Shown in pieces: positions 1-11,818 of a stretch of 64,000 nt of DNA; within the stretch, counting starts at the first letter, position 1; every line of letters begins with the position of its first letter. Source of the DNA: an uncultured Clostridium sp. (lineage in GTDB: Bacteria > Bacillota > Clostridia > Lachnospirales > Lachnospiraceae). Below the pieces are notes generated by a model, which worked only from the letters and a program-made list of their open reading frames with translations, was not told the origin of the DNA and did not search any database. The position numbers were made by a program, and so were the translations under genes. The stretch covers positions 62,001-126,000 of the forward strand of contig CANPMS010000001.1 of the NCBI GenBank assembly GCA_947575275.1, given 5' to 3'.

Positions 1-1
1 C

Positions 2-193
2 ACTTTTATCAGCACCCATTCAAAAATTGCCTACGACCAGGTGAAGCGGCTGATGTTGAATACGGAGATGCTTACCCGGGATCTTGGAACGGTGCTGGTG
101 GGGGAGCAGACAGTGAAGGAGGGGCTGATTGATGAGGTGGGAGGAATTCAGGAGGCATTAAAAAAACTGTATGACATGATTGATAAGGCTTAA
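2..193 (+). CDS. ClpP-like (TepA-type) serine peptidase, C-terminal end only
   Basis: The window opens inside this gene; 63 codons remain before the TAA. The visible tail includes [13 protein letters not shown] and [16 protein letters not shown]. The pattern of an exit helix followed by 'G-(L/I)-(I/V)-D-(E/x)-(V/x)-G-G' is typical of the C-terminus of ClpP and signal-peptide-peptidase-like serine peptidases, where it marks the end of the crotonase-like fold. In Bacillus and many clostridia a ClpP-like gene (tepA/ymfB) sits directly upstream of a SpoIIIE/FtsK translocase, as here, which favours that assignment over plain ClpP. The catalytic Ser, His and Asp lie outside the window, so activity cannot be judged. 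Confidence 0.7.
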   Translation, partial: TFISTHSKIAYDQVKRLMLNTEMLTRDLGTVLVGEQTVKEGLIDEVGGIQEALKKLYDMIDKA

Positions 194-203
194 TTCCTTT
201 CAC

Positions 204-232
204 TTGCATTTCACGACATTTTTTTGTATACT
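204..232 (+). promoter_or_regulatory. Probable sigma-A promoter for ftsK
   Basis: A -35-like TTGCAT (204-209) and a -10 TATACT (227-232) are separated by 17 bp. Transcription would begin near 239, 25 bases ahead of the GTG start chosen for ftsK. The -35 is weak (3 of 6 matches), so this rests mainly on the -10, the spacing and the position. Confidence 0.45.
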
Positions 233-263
233 TGTCTCAATGGGAAAGAGGAGGCAGGCATTC

Positions 264-2981
264 GTGGCAGCAAGCAATAAGAAAACGACGAATTCAGGAC
301 GAAACAGTAAGAAGAACGCAGGGAAGCCGGGAAGACCGCGGAAGTCTTCTGCGCCGATGAAGGAGCCGGAGAGTTTTATCCGCTCTGAGGTGACCATTAT
401 TCTGTCCTTTGCGGCAGCAGTTCTTCTGTTTTTAAGCAACTTTCACCTGTGCGGTGTGGCAGGTGATTTTTTGCGTGGGTTGCAGCTTGGCGTGTTCGGT
501 ATGGCAGGCTTTGCATTCCCGCTTTTACTTTTTCTGGGTATCTGCTTTTATTTATCCAATCGTGGGAATGCTGCGGCGATGCTCAAGTTGGCGGCTGCCG
601 TGGCAGCGTTTTTGACACTGTGCGGTTTTGCACAGCTTCTTTTTGGTCGTGGGGTGGAGGAGGAACAGGGTATTTTTGAGTGCTATCGGCTTTCTTCAGC
701 CGGAGGAATGGGTGGGGGGCTTGTGGGCGGCGCCATCTGTGTGGCGCTGAAATTCTTTCTGGGAACCATGGGAGCTTATCTGGTGCTTGGAGTGTGTTTT
801 ATTATCAGCGCAGTGTGTATCACGGAGCGTTCTTTTGTGAGAGCGGTAAAGAAAAAAAGCGATGCAGCATATCAGTACGCCAGAGAAGATATGGATAGGC
901 GCCGGGAGAGGCAGGAGGAAAAAAGGCGGCTTCGCGCCGAGCAGAAGGTACGCGGCGTGAATCTTGACTCCACAGACTTGTGGGCGGAGGAGCTGAATGG
1001 TGAGGGGGAGGAGGATTACGAAGGCTATGAAGAGTATGCAGAAGAATATCCCGAGTATGTGAAGAGCAGTCCGAATCATACGGAAGCGGAGCAAGAGCAG
1101 ATGCAGAGCGATTTGGAATATTCTGCATCAGTCTCCCCGGCAGATGTGTTCAGAGGCAAAATCTGCCTTCCGCCGGAGTATCCAAATGATGATGACACAG
1201 CGCCTTTTGATGTGGATGATGTGATAAGGCAGGAAGAGTCAGCGCAGAGTCTGGTCACAGAAGGAAGCCGAGCAGAGACAAACTATGACCCGATTGAGCC
1301 GGAAGATAAAGGTATGGCCTCAGGGATTGTGGGCGGTAATTCTTTTGTGATTCCAGAGGGAGAAAAGCGGGTTGTGACTGCCAATGGAAAGATTATTGAG
1401 ACGGAGACAGAGGCGCTTCAGAAGAAGCTGGAATTAAAGAAGCAGGAGGCAAGGCAGGCTGCGGAGGATAAAGGGACAGCTGTCAGCCAGCAGCTTCAGC
1501 AGGAGGAGGCTCCGAAAAAGGAGTATGTATTCCCGCCGTTAAATCTCTTAAAGAGGGGCAGCCATACCGCAGGCAACCACTCGGAAAAGGAGTACAAAGA
1601 GACTGCGATTAAGCTTCAGCAGACACTCCATAACTTTGGTGTGGGAGTGACTGTGACGAATATCAGCTGCGGACCGGCGGTGACCAGGTATGAGCTGCAT
1701 CCGGAGCAGGGGGTGAAGGTTTCCAGGATTGTGGGACTAGCTGATGATATTAAGCTGAGTCTGGCTGCGGAGGACATCCGGATTGAGGCGCCGATTCCCG
1801 GAAAATCTGCGGTGGGGATTGAGGTTCCAAATAAGGAGAATAACACCGTTTACCTTCGTGACCTGCTGGAGTCTGAGAATTTTAAAAATCATCAGTCGCG
1901 TCTGGCCTTTGCCGTAGGTAAGGACATCGGCGGTCAGGTGGTGGTGACAGATATTGCAAAGATGCCGCACCTGCTGATTGCGGGCGCTACCGGTTCCGGT
2001 AAATCGGTGTGTATCAATACGCTGATTATGAGCATTATATACAAGTCAAAGCCCGAGGATGTGAAACTGATTATGGTGGATCCCAAGGTGGTTGAGCTAA
2101 GCGTGTATAATGGAATTCCCCATCTTTTGATTCCGGTGGTGACTGACCCGAAGAAGGCGTCAGGAGCGCTTAATTGGGCAGTGGCGGAGATGACGGACCG
2201 GTATAAGAAATTTGCCCAGTACAATGTGAGGGATTTAAAAGGCTATAATGCTAAGATTGAAAATATCAAGGATATTGATGACGATAATAAGCCGGCGAAA
2301 TTGCCGCAGATCGTTATTATCGTAGATGAGCTGGCGGATCTTATGATGGTCTGTCCCGGAGATGTGGAGGATGCAATTTGCCGTTTGGCACAGCTGGCGC
2401 GCGCAGCCGGAATTCATCTGGTGATTGCCACTCAGCGCCCTTCAGTGAACGTTATTACCGGACTGATTAAGGCAAATGTGCCGTCCAGAATTGCGTTTTC
2501 TGTGTCCTCAGGAGTAGATTCCCGTACAATCATTGATATGAATGGTGCAGAAAAGCTGTTAGGCAAGGGTGATATGCTGTTCTATCCGGCAGGGTTCCCA
2601 AAACCACAGCGGGTGCAGGGTGCGTTTGTGTCTGACCAGGAGGTGCAGAAAGTGGTGGATTTTCTAACAGAGCAGGGAATGACTGCCAATTATAGCACGG
2701 ATGTGGAAAGGCAGATGGATGCTTCCTCATCAGCGGCAGCGGCGGGCAGCACCAGCAGCAGAGACGAGTATTTTGAGCAGGCAGGGCGGTTTATTATCGA
2801 AAAGGAGAAGGCGTCTATCGGTATGCTGCAGCGCATGTTTAAAATAGGATTTAACCGTGCAGCCAGAATTATGGATCAGCTGGCAGAGATTGGGGTTGTG
2901 GGAGCAGAAGAGGGAACCAAGCCGCGTCAGGTTCTTATGACAATGGAAGAGTTTGAGGACATGATGGAACGCCGTGAGTAA
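264..2981 (+). CDS. ftsK: DNA translocase FtsK/SpoIIIE
   Basis: This is a membrane-anchored, hexameric ATP-driven DNA pump that clears chromosome from the division or sporulation septum. Hydrophobic segments between about residues 40 and 200 form the anchor. A long acidic and charged linker (about 220-440) leads to the motor, with Walker [10 protein letters not shown] near residue 573 and Walker [13 protein letters not shown] near 685. The last ~70 residues match the winged-helix gamma domain that reads orienting DNA sequences. I chose GTG at 264 because AGAGGAGG lies at 247-254 with a 9-base spacer; the upstream ATGs at 180 and 240 have no ribosome-binding site, and the 180 start would overlap the preceding gene and lie upstream of the promoter. 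Length is about 905 residues. Vegetative FtsK and sporulation SpoIIIE cannot be told apart by sequence here. Confidence 0.95.
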   Translation: MAASNKKTTNSGRNSKKNAGKPGRPRKSSAPMKEPESFIRSEVTIILSFAAAVLLFLSNFHLCGVAGDFLRGLQLGVFGMAGFAFPLLLFLGICFYLSNRGNAAAMLKLAAAVAAFLTLCGFAQLLFGRGVEEEQGIFECYRLSSAGGMGGGLVGGAICVALKFFLGTMGAYLVLGVCFIISAVCITERSFVRAVKKKSDAAYQYAREDMDRRRERQEEKRRLRAEQKVRGVNLDSTDLWAEELNGEGEEDYEGYEEYAEEYPEYVKSSPNHTEAEQEQMQSDLEYSASVSPADVFRGKICLPPEYPNDDDTAPFDVDDVIRQEESAQSLVTEGSRAETNYDPIEPEDKGMASGIVGGNSFVIPEGEKRVVTANGKIIETETEALQKKLELKKQEARQAAEDKGTAVSQQLQQEEAPKKEYVFPPLNLLKRGSHTAGNHSEKEYKETAIKLQQTLHNFGVGVTVTNISCGPAVTRYELHPEQGVKVSRIVGLADDIKLSLAAEDIRIEAPIPGKSAVGIEVPNKENNTVYLRDLLESENFKNHQSRLAFAVGKDIGGQVVVTDIAKMPHLLIAGATGSGKSVCINTLIMSIIYKSKPEDVKLIMVDPKVVELSVYNGIPHLLIPVVTDPKKASGALNWAVAEMTDRYKKFAQYNVRDLKGYNAKIENIKDIDDDNKPAKLPQIVIIVDELADLMMVCPGDVEDAICRLAQLARAAGIHLVIATQRPSVNVITGLIKANVPSRIAFSVSSGVDSRTIIDMNGAEKLLGKGDMLFYPAGFPKPQRVQGAFVSDQEVQKVVDFLTEQGMTANYSTDVERQMDASSSAAAAGSTSSRDEYFEQAGRFIIEKEKASIGMLQRMFKIGFNRAARIMDQLAEIGVVGAEEGTKPRQVLMTMEEFEDMMERRE

Positions 2982-3025
2982 AAATAAAACATGGTAACCG
3001 GAAATGATAAAGGAGGATATGAGAT

Positions 3026-4696
3026 ATGAAGACAGATATTCAAATCGCTCAGGAGGCGGGACTGCTGCCTATAAAAGACGTTGCTGCAGCTTATGGAATC
3101 TGTGAGGACGATTTAGAGCTGTACGGCAAATACAAGACAAAGCTGACGGACAGTCTGTGGCAGAAGGTGAAGGATAAACCGGACGGTAAGCTGGTTCTGG
3201 TGACTGCAATCAATCCAACTCCGGCAGGTGAGGGAAAGACCACCACCAGCATCGGTCTGGCAGACGCTCTGGCAAGACAGGGGGAAAAGACGCTTTTAGC
3301 CCTTCGTGAGCCTTCTCTTGGTCCATGCTTTGGAATTAAGGGCGGCGCAGCAGGAGGCGGCTATGCCCAGGTGGTTCCCATGGAGGATTTGAATCTTCAT
3401 TTTACCGGCGATTTCCATGCAATTACTTCCGCCAACAATCTTCTGGCTGCGCTTTTAGATAATCATATCCAGCAGGGCAACGCGCTGCAGATCGATACAC
3501 GGCAGATTCTCTGGAAGCGATGCCTTGACATGAACGACCGTGCCTTGAGAAATATTGTGGTAGGCCTGGGCGCAAAGGCGGACGGAGTAGTGCGGGAAGA
3601 TCATTTTGTTATCACCGTGGCTTCTGAGATTATGGCAATTCTCTGCCTGGCAGACGATATGAAGGATTTAAAAGAGAGGCTGGGACGAATTATTGCTGCA
3701 TATAATTATGCGGGAGAGCCAGTAACCGCGGCGCAGTTAAATGCAGTGGGAGCCATGGCGGCGCTTTTAAAGGATGCAGTCAAGCCAAATATGATCCAGA
3801 CTCTGGAGCACACGGGGGCTCTGGTTCATGGAGGACCTTTTGCCAACATCGCCCACGGCTGTAACAGCGTGCGCGCTACAAAGACAGCGCTTAAGCTGGC
3901 GGATATTGTGGTGACAGAGGCAGGCTTCGGCGCAGATTTGGGGGCGGAGAAATTTTTTGATATTAAGTGCCGCAAGGCGGGGTTGAAGCCGGATGCGGTA
4001 GTGCTGGTGGCCACAGTGCGTGCGCTGAAATACAACGGCGGAGTTGCAAAGTCGGAACTGGGGGAGGAGAATCTGGAAGCTCTGAAGAAGGGAATTGTAA
4101 ATCTGGAAAAACATATCGAAAATATCCAGAAGTATGGTGTCCCGGTGGTGGTGACCTTAAATTCCTTCCTGACTGACACGGAAGCAGAGTATCAGTTTAT
4201 CCGCAGCTTCTGTGAGGAGCGGGGCTGTGAGTTTGCCCTGTCTGAAGTATGGGCGAAAGGGGGAGAAGGCGGTGAGGATTTGGCCCGGAAGGTGCTTGAT
4301 ACGCTGAAGAATAAGGAGAGCCATTATCATCCGATTTATCCAGATGAGATGAGCCTGAAGGATAAAATCCACACGGTCGCCACAGAGATTTACGGTGCGG
4401 ACGGTGTGAGCTTTGCTCCCGCGGCAGAGAAAGCGCTGGCGCGGATTGAGGAGATGGGATTCGGCATGTTTCCGGTCTGTATGGCAAAGACTCAGTACTC
4501 TTTGTCAGATGATCAGACCAGACTGGGAAGACCCAGTGGATTCACCATTAATGTGCGGGATGTTTATGTGTCTGCCGGTGCAGGCTTTGTGGTAGTTATG
4601 ACCGGGGCGATTATGACCATGCCGGGACTTCCAAAAAAACCTGCGGCAGATGGAATTGATGTCAGCGATGATGGCGTGATTGTGGGATTGTTTTAA
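3026..4696 (+). CDS. fhs: Formate-tetrahydrofolate ligase
   Basis: This enzyme makes 10-formyl-tetrahydrofolate from formate, ATP and THF. It supplies formyl groups for purines and initiator tRNA and serves the methyl branch of acetogenic metabolism. The 556-residue length is normal for bacteria. The nucleotide-binding stretch [17 protein letters not shown] is at about residues 63-79, followed by the conserved [23 protein letters not shown] region and, later, [14 protein letters not shown]. The start follows an excellent AAAGGAGG. It sits 44 bases after ftsK, so it may be partly co-transcribed. The formyl donor is used by fmt about 6 kb downstream. The gap is too short to hold a THF riboswitch. 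Confidence 0.97.
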   Translation: MKTDIQIAQEAGLLPIKDVAAAYGICEDDLELYGKYKTKLTDSLWQKVKDKPDGKLVLVTAINPTPAGEGKTTTSIGLADALARQGEKTLLALREPSLGPCFGIKGGAAGGGYAQVVPMEDLNLHFTGDFHAITSANNLLAALLDNHIQQGNALQIDTRQILWKRCLDMNDRALRNIVVGLGAKADGVVREDHFVITVASEIMAILCLADDMKDLKERLGRIIAAYNYAGEPVTAAQLNAVGAMAALLKDAVKPNMIQTLEHTGALVHGGPFANIAHGCNSVRATKTALKLADIVVTEAGFGADLGAEKFFDIKCRKAGLKPDAVVLVATVRALKYNGGVAKSELGEENLEALKKGIVNLEKHIENIQKYGVPVVVTLNSFLTDTEAEYQFIRSFCEERGCEFALSEVWAKGGEGGEDLARKVLDTLKNKESHYHPIYPDEMSLKDKIHTVATEIYGADGVSFAPAAEKALARIEEMGFGMFPVCMAKTQYSLSDDQTRLGRPSGFTINVRDVYVSAGAGFVVVMTGAIMTMPGLPKKPAADGIDVSDDGVIVGLF

Positions 4697-4722
4697 AACA
4701 GAGCGGAAAGGATTTTGATGGA

Positions 4723-6180
4723 ATGATAGTAAAGGATTGGCTGGAGGGACTCTCTTATACGCTGCTTCAGGGCAGCCTGGATGTACAGGTCGATGAGGTG
4801 GTATATGATTCGCGCAAGGCAGCGGAAGGGGCTGTGTTTGTGTGTATGAAGGGAACCAGAACCGACTCCCACGATTTTATACCGCAGGTAATAGAAGCAG
4901 GGGTGAAGGTGCTGGTTGTGGAGCGCAAGGTAAATGTGCCGGAGGGCGTGACGGTGCTTCTGGTGGAACGTGCAAGGGAAGCTCTTGCAATCCTTTCCGC
5001 TGCGCGGTTTGGAACTCCTGCCCATAAGCTGAGAATCATTGGTGTGACCGGAACCAAGGGCAAGACCACAACCACTCATATGATAAAAAAGATTCTTGAG
5101 ACTGCAGGGAAAAAGACCGCTATGATTGGCACGAACGGTGTTTACATTGGCGATGAACATTACCCTACGGTCAACACCACACCGGAATCATATGATTTGC
5201 ACCGCTATTTTGCCCATATGGTGGAGAGCGGCTGCGAGTTCTGTGTGATGGAGGTTTCCTCTCAGGCGCTTAAGATGTACCGTGTGGCAGGAATTCTGTT
5301 TGATTATGCCGTGTTCACAAATATTTCTCCCGATCACATCGGACCGGATGAGCACGACAGCTTTGAGGAGTACTTATGGTGTAAGAAGCAGATTTTTTTC
5401 CAGTGCAAGCATGGTCTTATTAACGTGGATGATGAGCATTTTGATGATATTGTAGGTGATATTCCCTGTTCGTGGAGCGGATTCGGCTTAAAGGAAGGGG
5501 CGGCATTTCAGGCGGAGCAGATCCATTATGTATCAGAGCCTGATTTTGTGGGCATCGAGTTTGAGATACACGGGGAACATCAGATTCCGGTGCGAATCAA
5601 TATACCTGGAAAATTCAACGTTTACAATGCTCTTTCAGCCGCCGCGGTAACCCTTATGGCAGGGGTGTCCCAGGATAAATTACAGCATGCCCTGGAACAC
5701 TTAAAGATTGAGGGGCGGATGGAGATTGTCTACACCTCAAAAACATGTTGTGTGATTGTGGATTATGCCCACAATGCAGTCAGCATGGAGAGTCTCCTTG
5801 TTACCCTCAGGGAGTATCATCCCAGGCGTCTGGTGGTGGTGTTCGGCTGCGGGGGCAACCGCTCTAAGGACCGGCGGTATTCCATGGGTGAGATCGGCGG
5901 AAGGCTGGCGGATTTCTCCATCATCACCGCGGATAATTCCCGCTATGAGAAGGTGGAGGACATTATTGCAGATATTCGCAGCAGCATGGAAAAAACCGGG
6001 GGAGCTTTTATCGAGATTCCCGACCGTCATGAGGCAATCGCATACAGCATTACCCATGCCCAGCCTGGTGATATGATCGCTATTATCGGAAAAGGTCATG
6101 AAGACTATCAGGAAATTAATGGTGTTCGCTATCCGTTCCTTGACCGTACTGTGGTGGAGGATGTGGTGAAGAATCTGTAA
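4723..6180 (+). CDS. murE: MurE-family UDP-MurNAc-tripeptide synthetase, variant motif
   Basis: This Mur ligase adds the third amino acid to UDP-MurNAc-L-Ala-D-Glu in the cytoplasm. The N-terminal UDP-binding domain is followed by the ATP loop TGTKGKTTTTHM (about residues 109-120), the central domain with YFAHMVESGCEFCVMEVSSQ, and the C-terminal domain. Length (485) is normal. Two signatures differ from standard diaminopimelate-adding MurE: DYAHT is DYAHN (near 346) and the substrate motif DNPR is DNSR (near 403). This is either a paralogue found in some clostridia or a main MurE with a changed pocket; the third residue of the stem peptide is therefore not predictable here. murF follows after 13 bases, which supports a peptidoglycan role. 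Confidence 0.85.
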   Translation: MIVKDWLEGLSYTLLQGSLDVQVDEVVYDSRKAAEGAVFVCMKGTRTDSHDFIPQVIEAGVKVLVVERKVNVPEGVTVLLVERAREALAILSAARFGTPAHKLRIIGVTGTKGKTTTTHMIKKILETAGKKTAMIGTNGVYIGDEHYPTVNTTPESYDLHRYFAHMVESGCEFCVMEVSSQALKMYRVAGILFDYAVFTNISPDHIGPDEHDSFEEYLWCKKQIFFQCKHGLINVDDEHFDDIVGDIPCSWSGFGLKEGAAFQAEQIHYVSEPDFVGIEFEIHGEHQIPVRINIPGKFNVYNALSAAAVTLMAGVSQDKLQHALEHLKIEGRMEIVYTSKTCCVIVDYAHNAVSMESLLVTLREYHPRRLVVVFGCGGNRSKDRRYSMGEIGGRLADFSIITADNSRYEKVEDIIADIRSSMEKTGGAFIEIPDRHEAIAYSITHAQPGDMIAIIGKGHEDYQEINGVRYPFLDRTVVEDVVKNL

Positions 6181-6193
6181 GGAGCTGTCAGAT

Positions 6194-7606
6194 ATGGAGC
6201 ATATGACTGTAAAAGATATTGTGCAGGCCACAGATGGCCGTCTGCTCTGCGGTGATGAAAATACGCCGCTTTTACATATCAGCATTGATTCCCGTGTGAT
6301 GAAAGGGCAGGATTTGTTTGTGCCTTTGATTGGTGAGAAGGCAGACGCCCACCGCTTTATTGATGGTGCGTTTGCAGCGGGAGCGGCGGCGGTATTGACC
6401 AGTGAGCACGATAATATGGACGATATACATCCATGGATTCGTGTGGAGAATACGAAAAAGGCGCTTCAGGCCATCGGCTCTTTTTACAGGAAGAGGATGA
6501 AGCAGCCGTTGGTGGGGATTACCGGAAGTGTGGGAAAGACCACAACCAGGGAGATGGTGGCAGCAGCGTTGTCAGGGCGCTTTCGGGTTTATAAGACACC
6601 GGGCAATGCCAATAGTCAGGTCGGCGTGCCCATTACCCTGTCGGAGATGACTGCACAGGATGAAATTGGGGTTCTGGAGTTGGGAATGAGTATGCCGGGG
6701 GAGATGACAGTAATTGCCAGAATTGCGGATGTGGATATGGCGGTAATCACCAATGTGGGTGTAACTCATATAGAGCAGCTGGGAAGCAGGGAAAATATTT
6801 ATCGGGAAAAGCTGTCGATTCAGGATGGTTTAAAAAAAGGCGGAATTCTCTTTTTAAATGGGGATGATGACCTTCTTAAAAATGCGGTCGCCAAGCCGGG
6901 CTGTGAGACGGTTTATTACGGAACCGGACAAAACAGCAGCTACCGGGCAGAGGAAATCCATTTGGAAAGGGGCTATCCGGTGTTTACGGCAAACTGCAGC
7001 GGTGTGAGGATTCCAGTTCATTTAAAGATTATGGGAAGTCATAATGTTCTAAATGCCATGGCAGCGCTGGCAGCAGCAGACAAAAACGGCGTTCCTCTGG
7101 GCGCTGCCGTGAAAAAACTGGAGGAATTTACAGGCTTTCAGAACCGTCAGCAGGTGTATGAGTATGGCGGAATCACTGTGATTGATGACACCTATAATGC
7201 AAGCCCGGCGTCCATGGAGGCAGGACTTGAGGTGCTTGCGTCCATGTCTGAATCCAGGCGGCATATTGCGGTGCTGGCAGATATGAAGGAGCTGGGGGAT
7301 GATGCTTCCCGGTTTCACTGGGAGGTGGGAGAGCGGCTTAAGGACTATCCGGTTCATGTCCTGTTTACCCTGGGGGAGCTTGCCGGCGAGATTGCAAATG
7401 GGGCAAAAGCGTCGGGAATGAAAGTCGGAGCCGAGCCCAGCCGGTATTTTCACTTTGAGGCAGAAGATCTGGAGGGACTTTTTCAGGCGCTTTCAGGTGA
7501 GTTAAGACCGGGTGACTGTGTGTTTCTTAAGGGCTCCAACAGCATGAAGCTTGGCCGGGTGGCAGCTAGGCTGCTTTCTCTGCTTCAGGAAAAGACAGAA
7601 AATTGA
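6194..7606 (+). CDS. murF: MurF, UDP-MurNAc-tripeptide-D-alanyl-D-alanine ligase
   Basis: It joins D-Ala-D-Ala to the UDP-MurNAc tripeptide, the last cytoplasmic step of stem-peptide synthesis. The ATP loop GSVGKTTTRE lies near residues 111-120, followed by KTPGNANSQVGVP (acyl-phosphate and substrate region), ELGMSMPGEM, and C-terminal DDTYNASPASMEAGL. At 470 residues it is close to the family norm. The start is 13 bases after the murE stop, with GGAG 9-10 bases upstream; a second in-frame ATG at 6203 is possible. It forms a two-gene cell-wall unit with murE, and priA begins 13 bases after it ends. Confidence 0.96.
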   Translation: MEHMTVKDIVQATDGRLLCGDENTPLLHISIDSRVMKGQDLFVPLIGEKADAHRFIDGAFAAGAAAVLTSEHDNMDDIHPWIRVENTKKALQAIGSFYRKRMKQPLVGITGSVGKTTTREMVAAALSGRFRVYKTPGNANSQVGVPITLSEMTAQDEIGVLELGMSMPGEMTVIARIADVDMAVITNVGVTHIEQLGSRENIYREKLSIQDGLKKGGILFLNGDDDLLKNAVAKPGCETVYYGTGQNSSYRAEEIHLERGYPVFTANCSGVRIPVHLKIMGSHNVLNAMAALAAADKNGVPLGAAVKKLEEFTGFQNRQQVYEYGGITVIDDTYNASPASMEAGLEVLASMSESRRHIAVLADMKELGDDASRFHWEVGERLKDYPVHVLFTLGELAGEIANGAKASGMKVGAEPSRYFHFEAEDLEGLFQALSGELRPGDCVFLKGSNSMKLGRVAARLLSLLQEKTEN

Positions 7607-7619
7607 TGGCAGGTGGGTT

Positions 7620-9632
<2,013 letters not shown>

Positions 9633-9660
9633 ATTTTCGGGCAGAAAGGAAATATGACAG

Positions 9661-10137
9661 ATGGCGATTAGACAGATGAGAATCATTGGAGATGAAATCC
9701 TGACAAAAGAATGTAAGCCGGTGAAGGAGATGACTCCCAGGATTCGTCAATTGATTGATGATATGTTTGATACTATGTATGAGGAGAACGGAGCCGGTTT
9801 GGCTGCTCCACAGGTGGGAGTCCTGAAGCAAATTGTGGTAATGGATGTGGGCGACGGAAATCAATATGTGCTGATTAATCCTAATATTATTGAGCAGAGC
9901 GGAAGTCAGACAGGGGCGGAAGGGTGCCTTAGCGTACCGGGAAAATCGGGGATTGTGACTCGGCCGAACCATGTGGTCGTATGTGCCCTGAATGAGGATA
10001 TGGAGCCCATTGAACTGGAAGGGGAGGAACTGTTAGCACGGTGTATCTGTCATGAATGCGACCACCTTCACGGCCAGCTGTATGTGGATCTGGCGGAGGG
10101 TGATCTGACGGATAATGGGGATGAATTGGAGGAATGA
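9661..10137 (+). CDS. def: Peptide deformylase
   Basis: It removes the formyl group from the N-terminal methionine of nascent chains. All three metal-site motifs are present: GAGLAAPQVG (about 43-52), EGCLSVPG with the metal-binding Cys (about 87-94), and HECDHLHG (about 131-138) with the two metal-binding His and the catalytic Glu. The 158-residue length is typical. AGAAAGG lies 9-10 bases ahead of the ATG. It is followed five bases later by fmt, the enzyme that adds the formyl group, a near-universal pairing. Confidence 0.97.
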   Translation: MAIRQMRIIGDEILTKECKPVKEMTPRIRQLIDDMFDTMYEENGAGLAAPQVGVLKQIVVMDVGDGNQYVLINPNIIEQSGSQTGAEGCLSVPGKSGIVTRPNHVVVCALNEDMEPIELEGEELLARCICHECDHLHGQLYVDLAEGDLTDNGDELEE

Positions 10138-10141
10138 TAGT

Positions 10142-11083
10142 ATGAGAGTTGTCTTTATGGGGACCCCGGATTTCTCCGTACCAACGCTGGAGGCGCTTGT
10201 ACATTCCAGGCATCAGGTGGTTGGCGTGGTGACCCAGCCTGATAAGCCGAAGGGCCGCGGAAAGGAAATCCATATGTCTCCGGTAAAGGAGACCGCATTA
10301 AAATATGGAATTCCGGTTTATCAGCCTGTGCGTGCCAGGGATGAGGCATTTGTGGAAGAGATGCGCAGGCTGAACTCCGATGTAATGGTGGTGATTGCCT
10401 TCGGACAGATTCTCCCTGCAGAACTTTTGCAGATGCCTGCATATGGATGTGTGAATATCCATGCTTCGCTTCTTCCAAAATACCGGGGCGCTGCGCCCAT
10501 TCAGTGGGCGGTTATTAATGGAGATAAAGAGAGCGGTATTACCACCATGATGATGGACGTGGAGATGGACACCGGTGACATGTTAGAAAAGGCAGTGGTG
10601 CAGCTGGCTCAAAAGGAGACCGGCGGAAGTTTGTTTGACCGGCTGAGCCTTCTGGGCGGCGATTTGATTCTTTCCACCCTTGACAAGCTGGAACAGGGGA
10701 CGCTCACTCCAACGCCTCAGGATCATTCGCGTGCAACCTATGTGAAGAAGATTTCCAAATCAATGGGAGATATTGACTGGAATCTGGATGCGGTCTCCAT
10801 CGAGCGTCTGGTGCGGGGATTAAACCCATGGCCCAGCGCCTACACCAGATGGAATGGAAGGATGCTGAAAGTCTGGGATTCCCAGGCGCTGCCGGAAAAG
10901 AGTTCGGGGCGCAGGCCGGGAACGGTACTGGAGGCGTCAGGAGACCGGCTTACCATACAGACCGGAGACGGTGTATTAAAGATTGACAGCTTACAGCCTG
11001 AGGGCAAGAAGCGGATGGACACTGCATCATTTCTGAGAGGATATTCGTTGGAGCCGGGCTGTGTACTGGAAAGGAGCAAGTAG
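10142..11083 (+). CDS. fmt: Methionyl-tRNA formyltransferase
   Basis: It formylates initiator Met-tRNA using 10-formyl-THF. The N-terminal MRVVFMGTPDFSV and the catalytic region NIHASLLPKYRGAAPI (about 107-122, with Asn/His of the formyl-transfer site) are clear, with GDTGDM-like and SLFDRLS segments after it. An OB-like C-terminal domain follows. The ATG at 10142 has GGAGGA at 10128-10133, inside the end of def, so the two are translationally close; an upstream ATG at 10115 would overlap def and gives a non-family N-terminus. Length about 313 residues, normal. Stop is four bases before the next start. Confidence 0.96.
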   Translation: MRVVFMGTPDFSVPTLEALVHSRHQVVGVVTQPDKPKGRGKEIHMSPVKETALKYGIPVYQPVRARDEAFVEEMRRLNSDVMVVIAFGQILPAELLQMPAYGCVNIHASLLPKYRGAAPIQWAVINGDKESGITTMMMDVEMDTGDMLEKAVVQLAQKETGGSLFDRLSLLGGDLILSTLDKLEQGTLTPTPQDHSRATYVKKISKSMGDIDWNLDAVSIERLVRGLNPWPSAYTRWNGRMLKVWDSQALPEKSSGRRPGTVLEASGDRLTIQTGDGVLKIDSLQPEGKKRMDTASFLRGYSLEPGCVLERSK

Positions 11084-11086
11084 AAT

Positions 11087-11818
11087 ATGGGCTATGGATA
11101 CGGTTATGGATATGGATATGGTCTGGGATACGGGTTTTTGGATCCCACAATGCTTCTCGTGTATATAGGCGTGATTTTGTCCATCTGGGCATCCTCGCGT
11201 GTGAACAGCACCTTCCAGAAATATGCGCAGGTGCGCAGTATGACCGGAATGAGCGGCGCGGAGGCGGCTAAGCGTCTTTTAAACTCTCAGGGAATCTATG
11301 GTGTGACCGTTCAGCCGGTTCGGGGGCAGCTGACTGACCACTACGATCCCCGGACAAAGACTGTAAATCTTTCTGAGTCAGTCTATAACCAGACTTCTGT
11401 GGCGGCGGTGGCAGTTGCCGCTCACGAGTGCGGGCATGCGATTCAGGACAATGTGGGTTATGTGCCTTTACGTCTGCGCGCAGCTTTTGTACCTGTGGCA
11501 AATCTGGGAAGCAAGCTGTCCATGCCGCTGATTTTAATTGGTTTTCTAATTGGTCTTACTCCGTTTATTCAGGTTGGAATATGGATGTTCGTGCTGGCGC
11601 TTTTGTTTCAGATCATCACCCTGCCTGTGGAGTTTAACGCCTCGGCCCGCGCGGTACGGCTGCTGGATGAGGTGGGAATCCTCAGCGGCCAGGAGGTGAA
11701 CGGCACAAAGAAGGTGCTGGGGGCGGCGGCTCTCACCTATGTGGCGGCGGTTGCCGTCTCCATGCTTCAGCTTTTAAGGCTGCTGATTTTGTTTGGAGGG
11801 CGCAGGAGAAATGACTAA
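11087..11818 (+). CDS. YugP-family neutral zinc metallopeptidase (membrane)
   Basis: This matches the YugP / Zn_peptidase_2 family of integral-membrane zinc proteases, whose substrates are unknown. The zincin motif AAHECGHAIQ (about residues 107-116) supplies two His ligands and the catalytic Glu. Hydrophobic segments occur at about 20-40, 140-180 and 220-240. The first 16 residues alternate Gly and Tyr (MGYGYGYGYGYGLGYGF), a low-complexity N-terminus seen in some clostridial homologues. Insertion of this gene between fmt and rsmB departs from the Bacillus order. It overlaps rsmB by eight bases, so the two are probably co-translated. Confidence 0.85.
   Translation: MGYGYGYGYGYGLGYGFLDPTMLLVYIGVILSIWASSRVNSTFQKYAQVRSMTGMSGAEAAKRLLNSQGIYGVTVQPVRGQLTDHYDPRTKTVNLSESVYNQTSVAAVAVAAHECGHAIQDNVGYVPLRLRAAFVPVANLGSKLSMPLILIGFLIGLTPFIQVGIWMFVLALLFQIITLPVEFNASARAVRLLDEVGILSGQEVNGTKKVLGAAALTYVAAVAVSMLQLLRLLILFGGRRRND

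Noticed and set aside
180..263. Earlier ATG starts for ftsK
   Set aside because: They lack a ribosome-binding site, and the one at 180 precedes the predicted promoter and overlaps the upstream gene; AGAGGAGG points to GTG 264.
11087..11140. Gly-Tyr repeat at the start of the YugP-like protein as a repeat element
   Set aside because: It is a short low-complexity N-terminus within one gene and does not recur elsewhere in the window.
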